From contig NZ_VEWK01000008.1 of assembly GCF_006376675.1 (NCBI RefSeq), positions 1 to 64,000 of the forward strand: 64,000 nucleotides of DNA, given 5' to 3'. Below, in pieces: positions 1 to 8,230 of this stretch. Below the pieces are notes generated by a model. It was not told the DNA's origin. It did not search any database and worked only from the letters and a program-made list of their open reading frames with translations. This stretch comes from Brucella pecoris (lineage in GTDB: Bacteria > Pseudomonadota > Alphaproteobacteria > Rhizobiales > Rhizobiaceae). The translations under genes were made by a program, and so were the position numbers. The stretch's first letter is position 1. Each line of letters begins with the position of its first letter.

Positions 1-212
1 GTATTGTATCATACGCAACCATTGGAGCTTTCTGATCCCTCGAATATGCTCAACGTAATCAAGACTTGGAGCGCATCCCGAAAAACGTCAAGCGCCCAGC
101 CAACATCACAACAAGAGGCGCGTCAAAACAAACAGATGAGACGGGCCCATCTCTTCAAGCAAATCAAAACGCGCTCCAAACTATCAAACAGCCGCATTAT
201 CAGAGGAAGACA
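1..212. other. Intergenic sequence upstream of the first LysR gene
   Basis: No gene is supported here. An open frame runs into the LysR gene from position 66, but its first 49 codons have no LysR-like sequence and precede a better start with a ribosome-binding site. The stretch probably holds the promoter of the LysR gene; I could not pick out confident -35 and -10 boxes. Confidence 0.4.
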
Positions 213-1154
213 ATGGTGAACCTCCACCGGTCGGTGCTCGCCGATCTCAACATATTCGTGACAATCGTACGGCGACAAAGCATGAAACAGGCCGCCAACG
301 AAATCGGAGTCTCAACATCCGCTATCAGTCATCGAATCAGAAAACTGGAGGCGGATCTGGGTGTGCGCTTGCTCAACCGCACCAGCCGTTCTCTCACGCC
401 AACCGAAGCCGGCGCGGCGTTTGCGGCACAACTTGAAGGCGGGTTGCGGACGATAGGCGAGGCCATCGAGGCGCTGACCAGCCAGCGGGACTTCCCGTCG
501 GGACGCATAAGGCTGAATGCATTGCGCGATGCCGCGCGGTTGATCATTGCACCCGTCTTGCCGCGTTATACGCAAACCTATCCGGACATGCATCTCGATA
601 TCACCATAGATGACCAGATGGTCGATATCGTCGCCGATGGTTTCGACGCGGGGATTCGCTATGGTGACCGGGTGCCGCAAGATATGATCGGTGTGGCGCT
701 GACTGGTCCGTTGCAATGGATTGTCGTTGGTTCCCCAATTTTGATCTCGAGGGTAGGGCACCCGAGAATGCCCGACGACCTGCTTCATTTGCCGTGTATA
801 GAGACGAGACTTGGCGACAATTCCCGTTATGCGTGGGAACTGGGAAACGGAGCATCGTTGCGACGGGTGGATGTGAAGGGGCCGATTTGCGCCAATGAGA
901 CTGAGCAGGCCATTGAGGCCGCCCTGGGCAGCGTTGGTTTTGCCTATTGTCTGGAGCCATTGGTGCAGAAGTACATTGCTAAAGGTGCGCTTGAAGCGGT
1001 GTTGCCGGACTGGGCTTCGGAAGGACCACCCCTGACCATGTACTATCCCAGTCGGCGACAGGTCCCTGCCGGTTTGCGACGGCTGATTGATCTTATCCGT
1101 GAGGAACAAGGCTTGACGAAGTTGGTGGTCACCGAGGAAGCGACGGCGCTTTGA
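213..1154 (+). CDS. LysR-family transcriptional regulator
   Basis: 313 residues, the usual length for the family. The N-terminal winged helix-turn-helix (about residues 5-65) shows the typical pattern: AANEIGVSTSAISHRIRKLE, then LGVRLLNRTSRSLTPTEAG. The rest is the periplasmic-binding-like effector domain, with a GcvA/DsdC-like ending that includes a phrase close to 'LTMYYPSRRQVP', common in regulators of this subgroup. The start at 213 is chosen because AGAGGAAG lies about 4-11 bases upstream and the LysR homology begins just after it. The next gene, 165 bp downstream on the same strand, is an aldo-keto reductase and is a plausible target. The effector is unknown. Confidence 0.9.
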   Translation: MVNLHRSVLADLNIFVTIVRRQSMKQAANEIGVSTSAISHRIRKLEADLGVRLLNRTSRSLTPTEAGAAFAAQLEGGLRTIGEAIEALTSQRDFPSGRIRLNALRDAARLIIAPVLPRYTQTYPDMHLDITIDDQMVDIVADGFDAGIRYGDRVPQDMIGVALTGPLQWIVVGSPILISRVGHPRMPDDLLHLPCIETRLGDNSRYAWELGNGASLRRVDVKGPICANETEQAIEAALGSVGFAYCLEPLVQKYIAKGALEAVLPDWASEGPPLTMYYPSRRQVPAGLRRLIDLIREEQGLTKLVVTEEATAL

Positions 1155-1318
1155 TATGTTGATCGTTGATATTTTCTCATTCGTTCGTTGAGGTAATCTC
1201 AACAAATTATCGTTGCCTCGGGTCCCTTTCGAGCTCAAATATGCGCCAGACCTGATATGTGTGGAACCGGCGCTGCCTTCCATGCATGGTCGAACCATTT
1301 CATTTATGGAGATGCGTC

Positions 1319-2350
1319 ATGCATTACAATGCAGCGGCTGATCGCTACCAGACGAATATGATCTATCGCCGGACCGGTCGAAGCGGCCTCGATCTACCGG
1401 CAGTTTCGCTTGGTCTCTGGCACAATTTCGGTGGCCGGGATGTTTATGAAAATGGTCGCGCCATTCTGCGTCGGGCGTTCGATCTGGGTGTCACCCATTT
1501 CGACCTGGCGAATAATTATGGCCCGCCGCCTGGATCTGCGGAAGAAAATTTCGGTCGCATCATGGCCAGTGATTTTCGACCCTATCGCGATGAGATGATC
1601 GTCTCTTCAAAAGCCGGCTGGGATATGTGGCCTGGACCTTATGGCGGGATCGGCGGCAGCCGCAAATATCTGATCGCCAGTCTCGACCAATCGCTGCAGC
1701 GGATGGGGCTCGACTATGTCGACATCTTCTATTCGCATCGCGTCGATGCCACGACCCCGTTGGAAGAGACGATGGGAGCGCTTGCGCATCTGCATCGTCA
1801 GGGCAAGGCGCTGTATATTGGCATTTCCAGCTATTCGCCCGAACTCACTCAGAAGGCGGCGGCGATCCTGAAGGAAGAACGCGTGCCGCTTTTCATCCAC
1901 CAGCCGAACTACAACATGTTCAACCGCTGGATCGAGAATGGCCTGCTCGACACGCTTGAGGAACTGGGCACCGGCTGCATCGTCTTTTCACCACTGGCCC
2001 AGGGGTTACTGACATCGCGCTATTTGAATGGCATCCCAGAAGGTGCACGGGCGAATCAGGGCGGTTCGTTGAAGGCTAGCGCCCAGAGCGAAGAATTGCT
2101 GGGACGTATCCGGGCACTGAACGCCATTGCGGAACGTCGTGGGCAGACCTTGGCCCAGATGGCTATTGCCTGGACGCTTCGCGATCCGCGTGTCACGTCT
2201 TCGCTCATCGGCGCGAGCTCGGTCGAGCAGTTGGAAAACTCTCTGGGAGCCATGAAGGGGCTGGATTTCAGCACCGAGGAACTGGCTGAAATTGACCAAT
2301 ATGCGCATGATGGCGGAACCGATTGGTGGAAGAGCTCGACTTCGCTTTGA
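1319..2350 (+). CDS. Aldo-keto reductase, YghZ / L-glyceraldehyde 3-phosphate reductase type
   Basis: 343 residues. The sequence follows E. coli YghZ closely along its length, including LPAVSLGLWHNFG, THFDLANNYGPPPGSAEENF, MWPGPYG, DQSLQRMGLDYVDIFYSHR and SSLIGASSVEQLE. In the AKR barrel the tetrad is Asp/Tyr (in FDLANNYG), Lys (SSKAGW) and His (YSHR). YghZ reduces L-glyceraldehyde 3-phosphate and methylglyoxal with NADPH, so a role in detoxifying reactive aldehydes in the cytosol is likely. Start 1319 has GGAG at 1308-1311, seven bases upstream; an upstream in-frame ATG lacks this and lacks homology. A LysR gene precedes it and a strong hairpin terminator follows. Confidence 0.92.
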   Translation: MHYNAAADRYQTNMIYRRTGRSGLDLPAVSLGLWHNFGGRDVYENGRAILRRAFDLGVTHFDLANNYGPPPGSAEENFGRIMASDFRPYRDEMIVSSKAGWDMWPGPYGGIGGSRKYLIASLDQSLQRMGLDYVDIFYSHRVDATTPLEETMGALAHLHRQGKALYIGISSYSPELTQKAAAILKEERVPLFIHQPNYNMFNRWIENGLLDTLEELGTGCIVFSPLAQGLLTSRYLNGIPEGARANQGGSLKASAQSEELLGRIRALNAIAERRGQTLAQMAIAWTLRDPRVTSSLIGASSVEQLENSLGAMKGLDFSTEELAEIDQYAHDGGTDWWKSSTSL

Positions 2351-2420
2351 TGCATTATACCAGGGCGCTGAGATGCTGACGCATCACGCCCTGAAAATGC
2401 TCAATCGCCACACAGGCTTA

Positions 2421-2457
2421 ACCAAAAACCCATGAGTCATACTCATAGGTTTTTGGT
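2421..2457. repeat. Long near-perfect palindrome after the aldo-keto reductase
   Basis: Two 17-base arms (2421-2437 and 2441-2457) pair with a single mismatch around a CAT loop. The outer parts of the arms are A/T tracts (CAAAAAC and GTTTTTG), so the structure could act as a terminator in both directions. It stands 70 bp after the reductase stop codon and just before a second, GC-rich terminator. Confidence 0.7.
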
Positions 2458-2484
2458 ATTAGTTTTAACGAACACTATGATAAA

Positions 2485-2513
2485 GGGCCGTACGCTTTGC
2501 GTGCGGCCTTTTT
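2485..2513 (+). terminator. Rho-independent terminator
   Basis: GGCCGTACGC (2486-2495) pairs with GCGTGCGGCC (2499-2508) through one G-T pair around a TTT loop, and five T residues follow directly. It closes the LysR/aldo-keto reductase unit. Confidence 0.85.
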
Positions 2514-2639
2514 GCTTGAAATAAGAGGCGGTGAAAGCAATTCACGCGGGGTGATGAAATTGCTATAGGGCAAATGGGGTTCAGGACTGGCGCTCTGCCT
2601 TTCACGAAGCCGGTCCGTCGGGGAAATGTATTCGAGACA

Positions 2640-3686
2640 ATGTCGCTGCGTTCAATAAAGGGCAGTTTGAAGTATCCGCTGATCCGGGCAGGGCTGGAGG
2701 CTATCGCGCTTTCCGGTGCAGCGACGCTTTTCCCTTCTGCCGGTGGCCGCGGTGTTGTCTTCACGATGCATCACGTAAAGCCTGACGATGCGCAGGATGG
2801 ATCTGATCCCAACGCCATACTTTCGATTACGCCGCAAACGCTCGGAATGGCGATAGAGGCGGCGTTGGAAGCGGGCCTCGTTCCGGTGCATCTGCATGAT
2901 TTGCCAAAACTGCTTTCCGAGCCGGATAACCAACAGAAATATGTCGTTTTCACACTGGATGACGGTTATCGGAACAATGCGGAATTCGCGGCTCCTGTAT
3001 TTTCCCGATATAACATCCCCTACACGATTTTCATCACGACCGGCTTTGTGGAGCGCAAGCGGTCCATGTGGTGGAGAACCGCCGCCGCTCTGGTGACGGA
3101 AGCTGACAGCTTCCGGTTTGACTTTGGCGGCGGTGCTGTCGATATCCGCTCGACAAATTCGGCTCAAAAATCGGCGGCCTTTGCCCGGCTTGTGCAGTTC
3201 ATGCAGTGTTTCGATGAAGACGAAGCAGTAGCCCGCATTGATGCAGCCGCGCAGAGGGTCGGGATTGACGCAATTTCTCTTGTCGATGAATCAGTAATGA
3301 GCTCATCGGAATTACGAAATCTGGCTATCGATCCGCTTGTGCATCTTGGAGCCCACACGGTCACCCACGTTAATCTGCGTCGTGTGGATGACAAAAGGCT
3401 GGCAAAGGAAATTGCTGATTCGACCGATGCCGTGGCACGCTATGCCGGTTACAGACCGCGATCGTTCGCCTATCCATATGGATGGAAGGCGGCGGCTGGA
3501 GCGCGCGAGATCCGAGCCGTTTCCGAAGCAGGCTTCGATGTGGGGGTGACCACCCAGCCGGGCGTGCTGCAGCAGACAGACGAGATGCAGGTGGCGGCTA
3601 TTCCGCGTATTTCCCTCAACGGCTATTTTCAGAAGAAACGCTATATAAAGGTGCTCGTTTCAGGCTTGCCATTCAAGCTTCTCTAG
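2640..3686 (+). CDS. Polysaccharide deacetylase family protein (NodB-like)
   Basis: 348 residues from the start at 2640. The NodB domain covers about residues 100-300: the metal-binding motif FTLDDGY (Asp107, Asp108), the motif LGAHTVTHVNL with the two zinc-binding histidines, and RSFAYPYGW further on. Such enzymes remove acetyl groups from N-acetylated glycans; the substrate cannot be read from the sequence. No clear signal peptide is visible. The start is uncertain: an in-frame ATG at 2574 and another at 2640 exist, and 2640 has only a distant GGGGA. The TAG stop (3684-3686) lies in the first bases of a repeat element. Confidence 0.85.
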   Translation: MSLRSIKGSLKYPLIRAGLEAIALSGAATLFPSAGGRGVVFTMHHVKPDDAQDGSDPNAILSITPQTLGMAIEAALEAGLVPVHLHDLPKLLSEPDNQQKYVVFTLDDGYRNNAEFAAPVFSRYNIPYTIFITTGFVERKRSMWWRTAAALVTEADSFRFDFGGGAVDIRSTNSAQKSAAFARLVQFMQCFDEDEAVARIDAAAQRVGIDAISLVDESVMSSSELRNLAIDPLVHLGAHTVTHVNLRRVDDKRLAKEIADSTDAVARYAGYRPRSFAYPYGWKAAAGAREIRAVSEAGFDVGVTTQPGVLQQTDEMQVAAIPRISLNGYFQKKRYIKVLVSGLPFKLL

Positions 3687-3789
3687 AGAATTTTCCCGAA
3701 AGTGGGAACCGGTTTTGGGATAAAGACATAGGTAAAAACAAACGGATAGAGTGGTTCCAACGACTCTGTTTTAAACAGAACCACTCTAG
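3682..3789. repeat. Family A palindromic repeat, copy 1
   Basis: This copy has the core seen elsewhere in the window (3694-3720: tcccgaaagtgggaaccggt) followed by a second hairpin, in which AGAGTGGTT near 3748 pairs with AACCACTCT near 3779. The left edge reads CTCTAGAG, as in other copies. The layout resembles the Bru-RS palindromic repeats of Brucella; that identification is from memory. Confidence 0.75.
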
Positions 3790-3826
3790 CTAAAGTCTGA
3801 ATAGCTGCTCGGTCCTGAAAACACGA

Positions 3827-3848
3827 AAGGCCGCCTGTCGGCAGCCTT
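3827..3848 (-). terminator. Terminator of tRNA-Gly
   Basis: AAGGC-GCC and GGC-GCCTT arms with one bulged position each around a TGTC loop. On the minus strand the hairpin is followed by a T-rich stretch. It lies 26 bases past the 3' end of the tRNA. Confidence 0.65.
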
Positions 3849-3873
3849 CGTAAAACCTGATCTGAAGAAAAAC

Positions 3874-3948
3874 TGGAGCGGGCGAAGGGATTCGAACCCT
3901 CGACCCCAACCTTGGCAAGGTTGTGCTCTACCCCTGAGCTACACCCGC
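3874..3948 (-). tRNA. tRNA-Gly, anticodon GCC
   Basis: A complete cloverleaf reads on the minus strand. The acceptor arms are GCGGGTG and CGCCCGC, the D arm contains TAGCTCAGGGGTAGAGC, and the anticodon stem CAACC/GGTTG holds the loop TTGGCAA with anticodon GCC. The T arm is GAGGGTTCGAATCCCTT, and the terminal CCA is encoded (3874-3876). Confidence 0.97.
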
Positions 3949-3993
3949 TCGCGCCAGTCATTCCGGAAACCATTCGTTTCCGTCAGGCAGGCG

Positions 3994-5463
3994 CTATATG
4001 GACCAACGCTTCGGAGATTGCAACAGGGAAATTTGCTTCCTTGTGCAAGTTATTTGCCGGTTCTCTCCAAAGCTGTGGATGAAATCAGCGCCCAAGGCGC
4101 GTGACGCTGATAAGTGAGGCGAACAGCGCAAATCCGGATGCGAAGAAGAGAATATACGGTGTTCCTCCACGCCCCATTGCGACAGCAGAAATGCCACGAA
4201 TGCCGCCCCCAGCGACTGGCCGAGGAGACGCGCCGTACCCAGCATGCCGCTTGCAGCGCCACTGCGCGAGCGCGGCGTCGAGGTAATCATCATCCGGTTG
4301 TTGGGCGCCTGAAACAGCCCGAAACCGACGCCGCAGATCGCCATGCGCCAGCATATATCAGGAATCGACGGATGTTCCGGCAGCATGCCGACCAGAGCAA
4401 GCCCGATGGCGAAGATGACAAGGCCGAGTAAGCCCAGGATCGCTGGCGAATGCTTGTCGGACAGTTTGCCCGATAGCGGCGCGATGACTGCAAGAGCGAT
4501 AGGCCAGGGCATCATCAGCAAACCGACTTCGATTGGCCTGAAACCGAAGACGACCTGAAAGAGGAAAGGCAGCGAGATAAATGCCATCATCTGGGCCAGG
4601 AATGACATGATCGACGTGCAGATGGAGAGCGTGAAGACCGGTATGCGCAGGAGATCGAGCGGCAGCAGCGGGTCGGCCATGCGCAGCGACCGCCGCGTGA
4701 GGAGAACGCCTGCGGTCACGCAGACGACCGCTTGCAAGAGGACGATAGAGGAATTGATCTCGTTGCCTGCGCTGTCGATGGTGGTGACCAGCAAGCCGAT
4801 GGTAAGCGCTGACAGAATTGCGCTGACCACGTCGAACTTGCGCGCAGAGCGGTCATTTTCGGGCAGGCTTTTGATGCCCATCACGACGGCAGCAACGCCG
4901 AGCGGAATGTTGATGACAAAAAGCCACGGCCAGCTCAGGGAGGAGAGCATGACACCGGCGAGTGTCGGCCCGATGGTCGACGAAACGGCGACGAAAAGCG
5001 CATTGAGGCCGATGGCTGTGCCGAATTTCGCCTGCGGCACCGTATAGCGCAGAAGCGCGGCGTTCACGCTCATCAGGCCGGCTGCGCCCAGACCTTGAAC
5101 GATGCGGGCGAAAGTGAGCGCTTCCAGCGAGCGTGAGAACACACAGGCCACGGAAGCGACCGTAAACAACGCTACGCCGCCCAGATAAACGCGCCGATAG
5201 CCATAGATTTCACCGAGTGCCGCAAGTGGAAGCAGCGTGACCACGATCGCAAGCTGGTAGCCGTTGACGATCCAGATAGAAGCGGCAGGGCCAGCCGAAA
5301 AGTCGGCGGCGATGGTCGGCAGGGCGACATTTGCAATCGTGCCGTCGATGACGGCGAGTGTCAGGCCCACCATCAGGGTTGCCCATGCCCAATAGATTCT
5401 GGGCTTAGGCAAACCGTCCGGAGCTGCGGACGCGGCTTGCTGAATAGCGGTTTCGTGCTTCAT
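3994..5463 (-). CDS. MFS efflux transporter, DHA2 type, with probable 3' frameshift
   Basis: As read, 489 residues with 13 or so membrane segments. Family motifs are visible: LAVIDGTIANVALPTIA in the first helix, LGEIYGYRRVYLGG (motif A), FARIVQGLGAAGLMSVNAAL, and GPTLAGVMLSSLSWPWLFVI (motif C region). This is a proton-driven drug exporter in the inner membrane. The last 52 residues (after about residue 437) are polar and unlike a transporter. In another frame the same DNA encodes a normal last helix, ILFFASGFALFASLISVTRL, ending at 4085. A one-base slip near 4150-4175 has therefore probably happened, in the genome or in the sequencing. Corrected, the protein would have about 459 residues. 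Confidence 0.85.
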   Translation of the reverse strand: MKHETAIQQAASAAPDGLPKPRIYWAWATLMVGLTLAVIDGTIANVALPTIAADFSAGPAASIWIVNGYQLAIVVTLLPLAALGEIYGYRRVYLGGVALFTVASVACVFSRSLEALTFARIVQGLGAAGLMSVNAALLRYTVPQAKFGTAIGLNALFVAVSSTIGPTLAGVMLSSLSWPWLFVINIPLGVAAVVMGIKSLPENDRSARKFDVVSAILSALTIGLLVTTIDSAGNEINSSIVLLQAVVCVTAGVLLTRRSLRMADPLLPLDLLRIPVFTLSICTSIMSFLAQMMAFISLPFLFQVVFGFRPIEVGLLMMPWPIALAVIAPLSGKLSDKHSPAILGLLGLVIFAIGLALVGMLPEHPSIPDICWRMAICGVGFGLFQAPNNRMMITSTPRSRSGAASGMLGTARLLGQSLGAAFVAFLLSQWGVEEHRIFSSSHPDLRCSPHLSASRALGADFIHSFGENRQITCTRKQISLLQSPKRWSI

Positions 5464-5556
5464 TTCATGACCAGTGTTCGGGACCAGAGCGGCGGGCGGT
5501 TCCGTGTGAAGAGGAACCGTTCCAGGTGCCGCAAAATAAAAGACAGGTTTCCTGTA

Positions 5557-5578
5557 ACCTTAACCGTATCGGTAAGGT
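5557..5578 (-). promoter_or_regulatory. Candidate operator upstream of the DHA2 transporter
   Basis: ACCTTAACCG and CGGTAAGGT form a 22-bp dyad with one unpaired A. On the minus strand it is followed directly by TACAGG, a possible -10 box, and a weak -35-like CTGACC overlaps its other end, giving a spacer of about 19 bases. A dyad filling a long spacer is the arrangement used by MerR-family regulators, but no such regulator gene is in the window and a TetR-type site is equally possible. Confidence 0.4.
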
Positions 5579-5646
5579 CAGCAAGCTATCTAGCCGAAAA
5601 TCACCTGACGAACGCTGTTTTCGGGCCGTAAACCGGCTAGGTAACG

Positions 5647-6876
5647 CTATTGTGTGCCACTTTCCGCCGCAACCGGCAGTTTCATGACATGCGCATATTT
5701 GCGTGGATTGAAGCTCAGATAGAGCGGACAGATGCTTGCGACCAGAACGAGATGCATGATCCAGCCGGAGGCGAACGAACCGGTAAGACTGTGCAGGAAC
5801 GCGGTCGCGACCGGGCCGAGAGCTGCGATCAGGAAGCCGCCGCCCTGCATCATGGCGGCCAGTGCACCGGCTTCCTCCGGCCTGGGCAGGTGGTCGAGCG
5901 ATGTAATCATGGCGAGCGCGAAGCTGCCGCCGAGCCCTGCGCCGCAGATAGCTGACCAGCAGAAGGGCGAAAGTTGCGGTGCAAAAGCAAGACCTGCGAA
6001 GCCAATAGCCTGCATGGCCAGTGTCAGCAGCAACCAAGGGCGACGGTCGATACCGTGGCGGGCAAGCAGCGGCAGTCCGAAAGCCGCAAGCGCTTGTGCG
6101 ACGGCCATTGCCGCGACGAGATTGCCGGTGGTGGACGCAGTAAGCCCCAGCGACTGATAATAGGGAGCAAGCCAGGCGACCATGGATGAATAGCCTGCAT
6201 TGACGAGACCGAATGCAGCCATCAATACCCAGGTGCGCGGGCGTTGCAGCAGGTGCCCGGTTATTCCGGATTTTTTGCCCGACGATGACGTTTCGCGGAG
6301 AATGGGAATTGCTGTCAGCAATGCCAACACTGCGGGGATTGCAAGGACGGCGAGGGCGAACCGCCAGTTATGCTCCGGGCCTGCAAGCCACGGTGTCAGC
6401 CGTGCGCCGAGCGCGCCGCCACCCATGATCATGGCAGAATAGAGCCCCGTCACGGTGGCAATGCTCGACGGAAAGTTGGCCTTGATGAGGCCCGGCATCA
6501 ATGCCTGGATCATCGCAACGCCTGCGCCGCACAGAACGGCGGTCAGCACCAGCGAAACACCGTCAGGAACAAAGCCGCGCAGGAGGGAGCCTGCTGCAAG
6601 AATGGCGAGTGCCGCGAACATGCTGCGGCGGGTGCCGAACAGCGACTGGATGCGGGGAGCAGCGAAAGCGCCAAGTCCCATCAGCATCATTGGCAGGAAG
6701 GTGAGCAGTGACAGCGCACCGAAACCCATGCCGGTGTCGGCTGCGATATTCGAAAGTACCGGCCCCGGCGCGGTCAGGAACGGACGCAGATTGAGGCCGA
6801 TCAGGACGACGAGCGCGATGAGGGCGAAGCTTGCTGCGTTCTTGCTGCCGGTCGCCGGATGGGTGGTGGTCTGCAT
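5647..6876 (-). CDS. MFS transporter, CynX/NimT family
   Basis: 409 residues with about 12 membrane helices. The start is typical of the family: ALIALVVLIGLNLRPFLTAP followed by GPVLSNIAADTGM, as in CynX (cyanate) and NimT (2-nitroimidazole) transporters. LFGTRRSMFAAL supplies the cytoplasmic loop motif. The substrate is unknown. The gene lies 104 bp downstream of a nucleoside deaminase on the same strand, with a family A repeat between them, so co-transcription is possible. The neighbour suggests, but does not show, a link to a nitrogen compound. Confidence 0.85.
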   Translation of the reverse strand: MQTTTHPATGSKNAASFALIALVVLIGLNLRPFLTAPGPVLSNIAADTGMGFGALSLLTFLPMMLMGLGAFAAPRIQSLFGTRRSMFAALAILAAGSLLRGFVPDGVSLVLTAVLCGAGVAMIQALMPGLIKANFPSSIATVTGLYSAMIMGGGALGARLTPWLAGPEHNWRFALAVLAIPAVLALLTAIPILRETSSSGKKSGITGHLLQRPRTWVLMAAFGLVNAGYSSMVAWLAPYYQSLGLTASTTGNLVAAMAVAQALAAFGLPLLARHGIDRRPWLLLTLAMQAIGFAGLAFAPQLSPFCWSAICGAGLGGSFALAMITSLDHLPRPEEAGALAAMMQGGGFLIAALGPVATAFLHSLTGSFASGWIMHLVLVASICPLYLSFNPRKYAHVMKLPVAAESGTQ

Positions 6877-6899
6877 GTCTCAGGCGCCTGCCTTGTTCT

Positions 6900-7004
6900 T
6901 AGAACGCGTTTCGATCTGATTGAATCAGATCGGCGCTCTAACTTTTTGTTTTGAACTGCGCATCTTATCCGAAAACCGTTTCACACTTTTCGGGATGCGC
7001 TCTT
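6900..7004. repeat. Family A palindromic repeat, copy 2
   Basis: Runs from AGAACGCGTTTCGATCTGAT to the core ccgaaaaccgtttcacactt and ends in GCGCTCT. The internal GATCTGAT/ATCAGATC hairpin is intact. The left part of the core overlaps the 3' end of the deaminase gene. Confidence 0.75.
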
Positions 7005-7454
7005 ATTTTTCCAGGCTTGGTAGAGTTCAGGATCGTTTTCCGGCGGGGAATGCTCGAAGCTGATACCTGTCTGCGCGTTGAGAGGCTTGGCAAGTTCAGC
7101 CGCGATTTTCGCGGTCGAAAGACCGAAGGGCTCGGCCTGCTTGTTGGAATAGGCGAAGCGGATTTTTTCGACGCCAGCCATGCGCATCGCGGCAAAGCAC
7201 ATGGGGCAGGGTTGACCGCTGGCATAGACTTCACAGCCATCGAGACGCGGCGATTGCAGCGTCTTGCCTGCCGCACGCAATGCCAGCAATTCGGCATGGG
7301 CGGTCGGGTCGCAATCGGCCTGCATGCGATTGACGCCTGTGGCGATGATCTCGCCGCCCTTGACGACCACCGCACCGAACGGGCGTCCGCCTTGTTCGAC
7401 ATTGTCGAAGGCGAGCTTGATAGCCTGATCGAGAAATGTGCTGTCGCTGCTCAT
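6981..7454 (-). CDS. Nucleoside deaminase (cytidine/deoxycytidylate deaminase fold)
   Basis: 157 residues. The zinc site is complete: HAELLAL with the catalytic Glu near residue 55, and SGQPCPMCFAAM with the two zinc cysteines. GRPFGAVVVKGGEII is the usual N-terminal strand pair of guanine deaminase and TadA-like proteins, so a guanine or related base is the likely substrate. The start overlaps the stop of the ankyrin gene by four bases (ATGA), showing translational coupling. The last five codons (ASRKV and stop) are read from a family A repeat, so the natural end of the protein has been replaced by repeat sequence. Confidence 0.88.
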   Translation of the reverse strand: MSSDSTFLDQAIKLAFDNVEQGGRPFGAVVVKGGEIIATGVNRMQADCDPTAHAELLALRAAGKTLQSPRLDGCEVYASGQPCPMCFAAMRMAGVEKIRFAYSNKQAEPFGLSTAKIAAELAKPLNAQTGISFEHSPPENDPELYQAWKNKSASRKV

Positions 7455-8146
7455 TTCGCACCCGCCTTTTCCAGCAGGGCCACCATCGGCGCATAGCCGC
7501 GGCTGCGGGCATGCTGAAGCGGCGTGACGCCGTCATTGTCTGCCAGATTGACGTCTGCACCGGCGTCGATGAGAAGCTTCACAATATCGATATGACGCTG
7601 GCCGCCGTCGCCGAGCATGATGGCTTCGAGGAGCGCCGTCCAGCCAAGATTGTTGACGTGATCGACCTTGACGCCAGCCTCGATCAGCGTGCGTACCGTT
7701 TCGACATGCCCGCGTTCGGAGGCGGGAATGAGGGCCGTTCCGCCATAGCGATTGGTGCTCTTCAGGTCCGCGCCATGCGCAAGCGTCATCTTGAGGATTT
7801 CGAGGTGTCCGCGTGCGCCCGCATAAAGATAGGGGCTGTCCTTGATGGCATCCTTGGCGTTTACGTCGGCCCCTGCATCGATGAGCGCGCGGGCGACATC
7901 GATCTTGTTGGCATGGGTGGCTGCAAGAAGCGCTGTCTCGCCGTTCTTGCCGCGCGTTTCGAGGTTTGCTCCGGTCTTGATAGCCGCGTTGACTGCGGCC
8001 AGATCGCCTGCTGCTGCGGCCTGAAGCAGCGAGGTTTCGGCCTGGGCATGGGCTGCGGCGTGGTGGCCGGGCAATGTCGGTTCGGTCATAACTATCGTCC
8101 CTGCAATCAATGCCAAGGCACTCAAGCTGAATATCGTTTGACGCAT
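7451..8146 (-). CDS. Exported ankyrin-repeat protein
   Basis: 231 residues. The start at 8146 (MRQTIFSLSALALIAGTIVM) gives a clean signal peptide, likely cut in the HAAAHAQA region, and has AGGAG nine bases upstream; an earlier in-frame ATG does not. The mature part is five or six ankyrin repeats, for example GETALLAATHANKIDVARAL, GGTALIPASERGHVETVRTL and DGVTPLQHARSRGYAPMVAL. Similar small periplasmic ankyrin proteins occur in many Proteobacteria, often beside catalases or transporters; their partners are rarely known. It is the first gene of a minus-strand unit with the deaminase and probably the CynX-type transporter. Confidence 0.85.
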   Translation of the reverse strand: MRQTIFSLSALALIAGTIVMTEPTLPGHHAAAHAQAETSLLQAAAAGDLAAVNAAIKTGANLETRGKNGETALLAATHANKIDVARALIDAGADVNAKDAIKDSPYLYAGARGHLEILKMTLAHGADLKSTNRYGGTALIPASERGHVETVRTLIEAGVKVDHVNNLGWTALLEAIMLGDGGQRHIDIVKLLIDAGADVNLADNDGVTPLQHARSRGYAPMVALLEKAGAK

Positions 8147-8230
8147 CGGCTGGTTCTCCTGCTTGTTGTGTTCATACAAGCCGGATGTCATATTTGGAAA
8201 TTAAATGTTGAACTGGTATCCAGTGATTTT

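Noticed and set aside
312..1298. Long minus-strand open frame opposite the first LysR gene
   Set aside because: It mirrors the codon structure of the LysR gene, has no recognisable domain and lacks a ribosome-binding site. The plus-strand gene is clear.
3683..3973. Minus-strand open frame across tRNA-Gly
   Set aside because: It runs through a repeat, a terminator and the tRNA itself, so it is not a gene.
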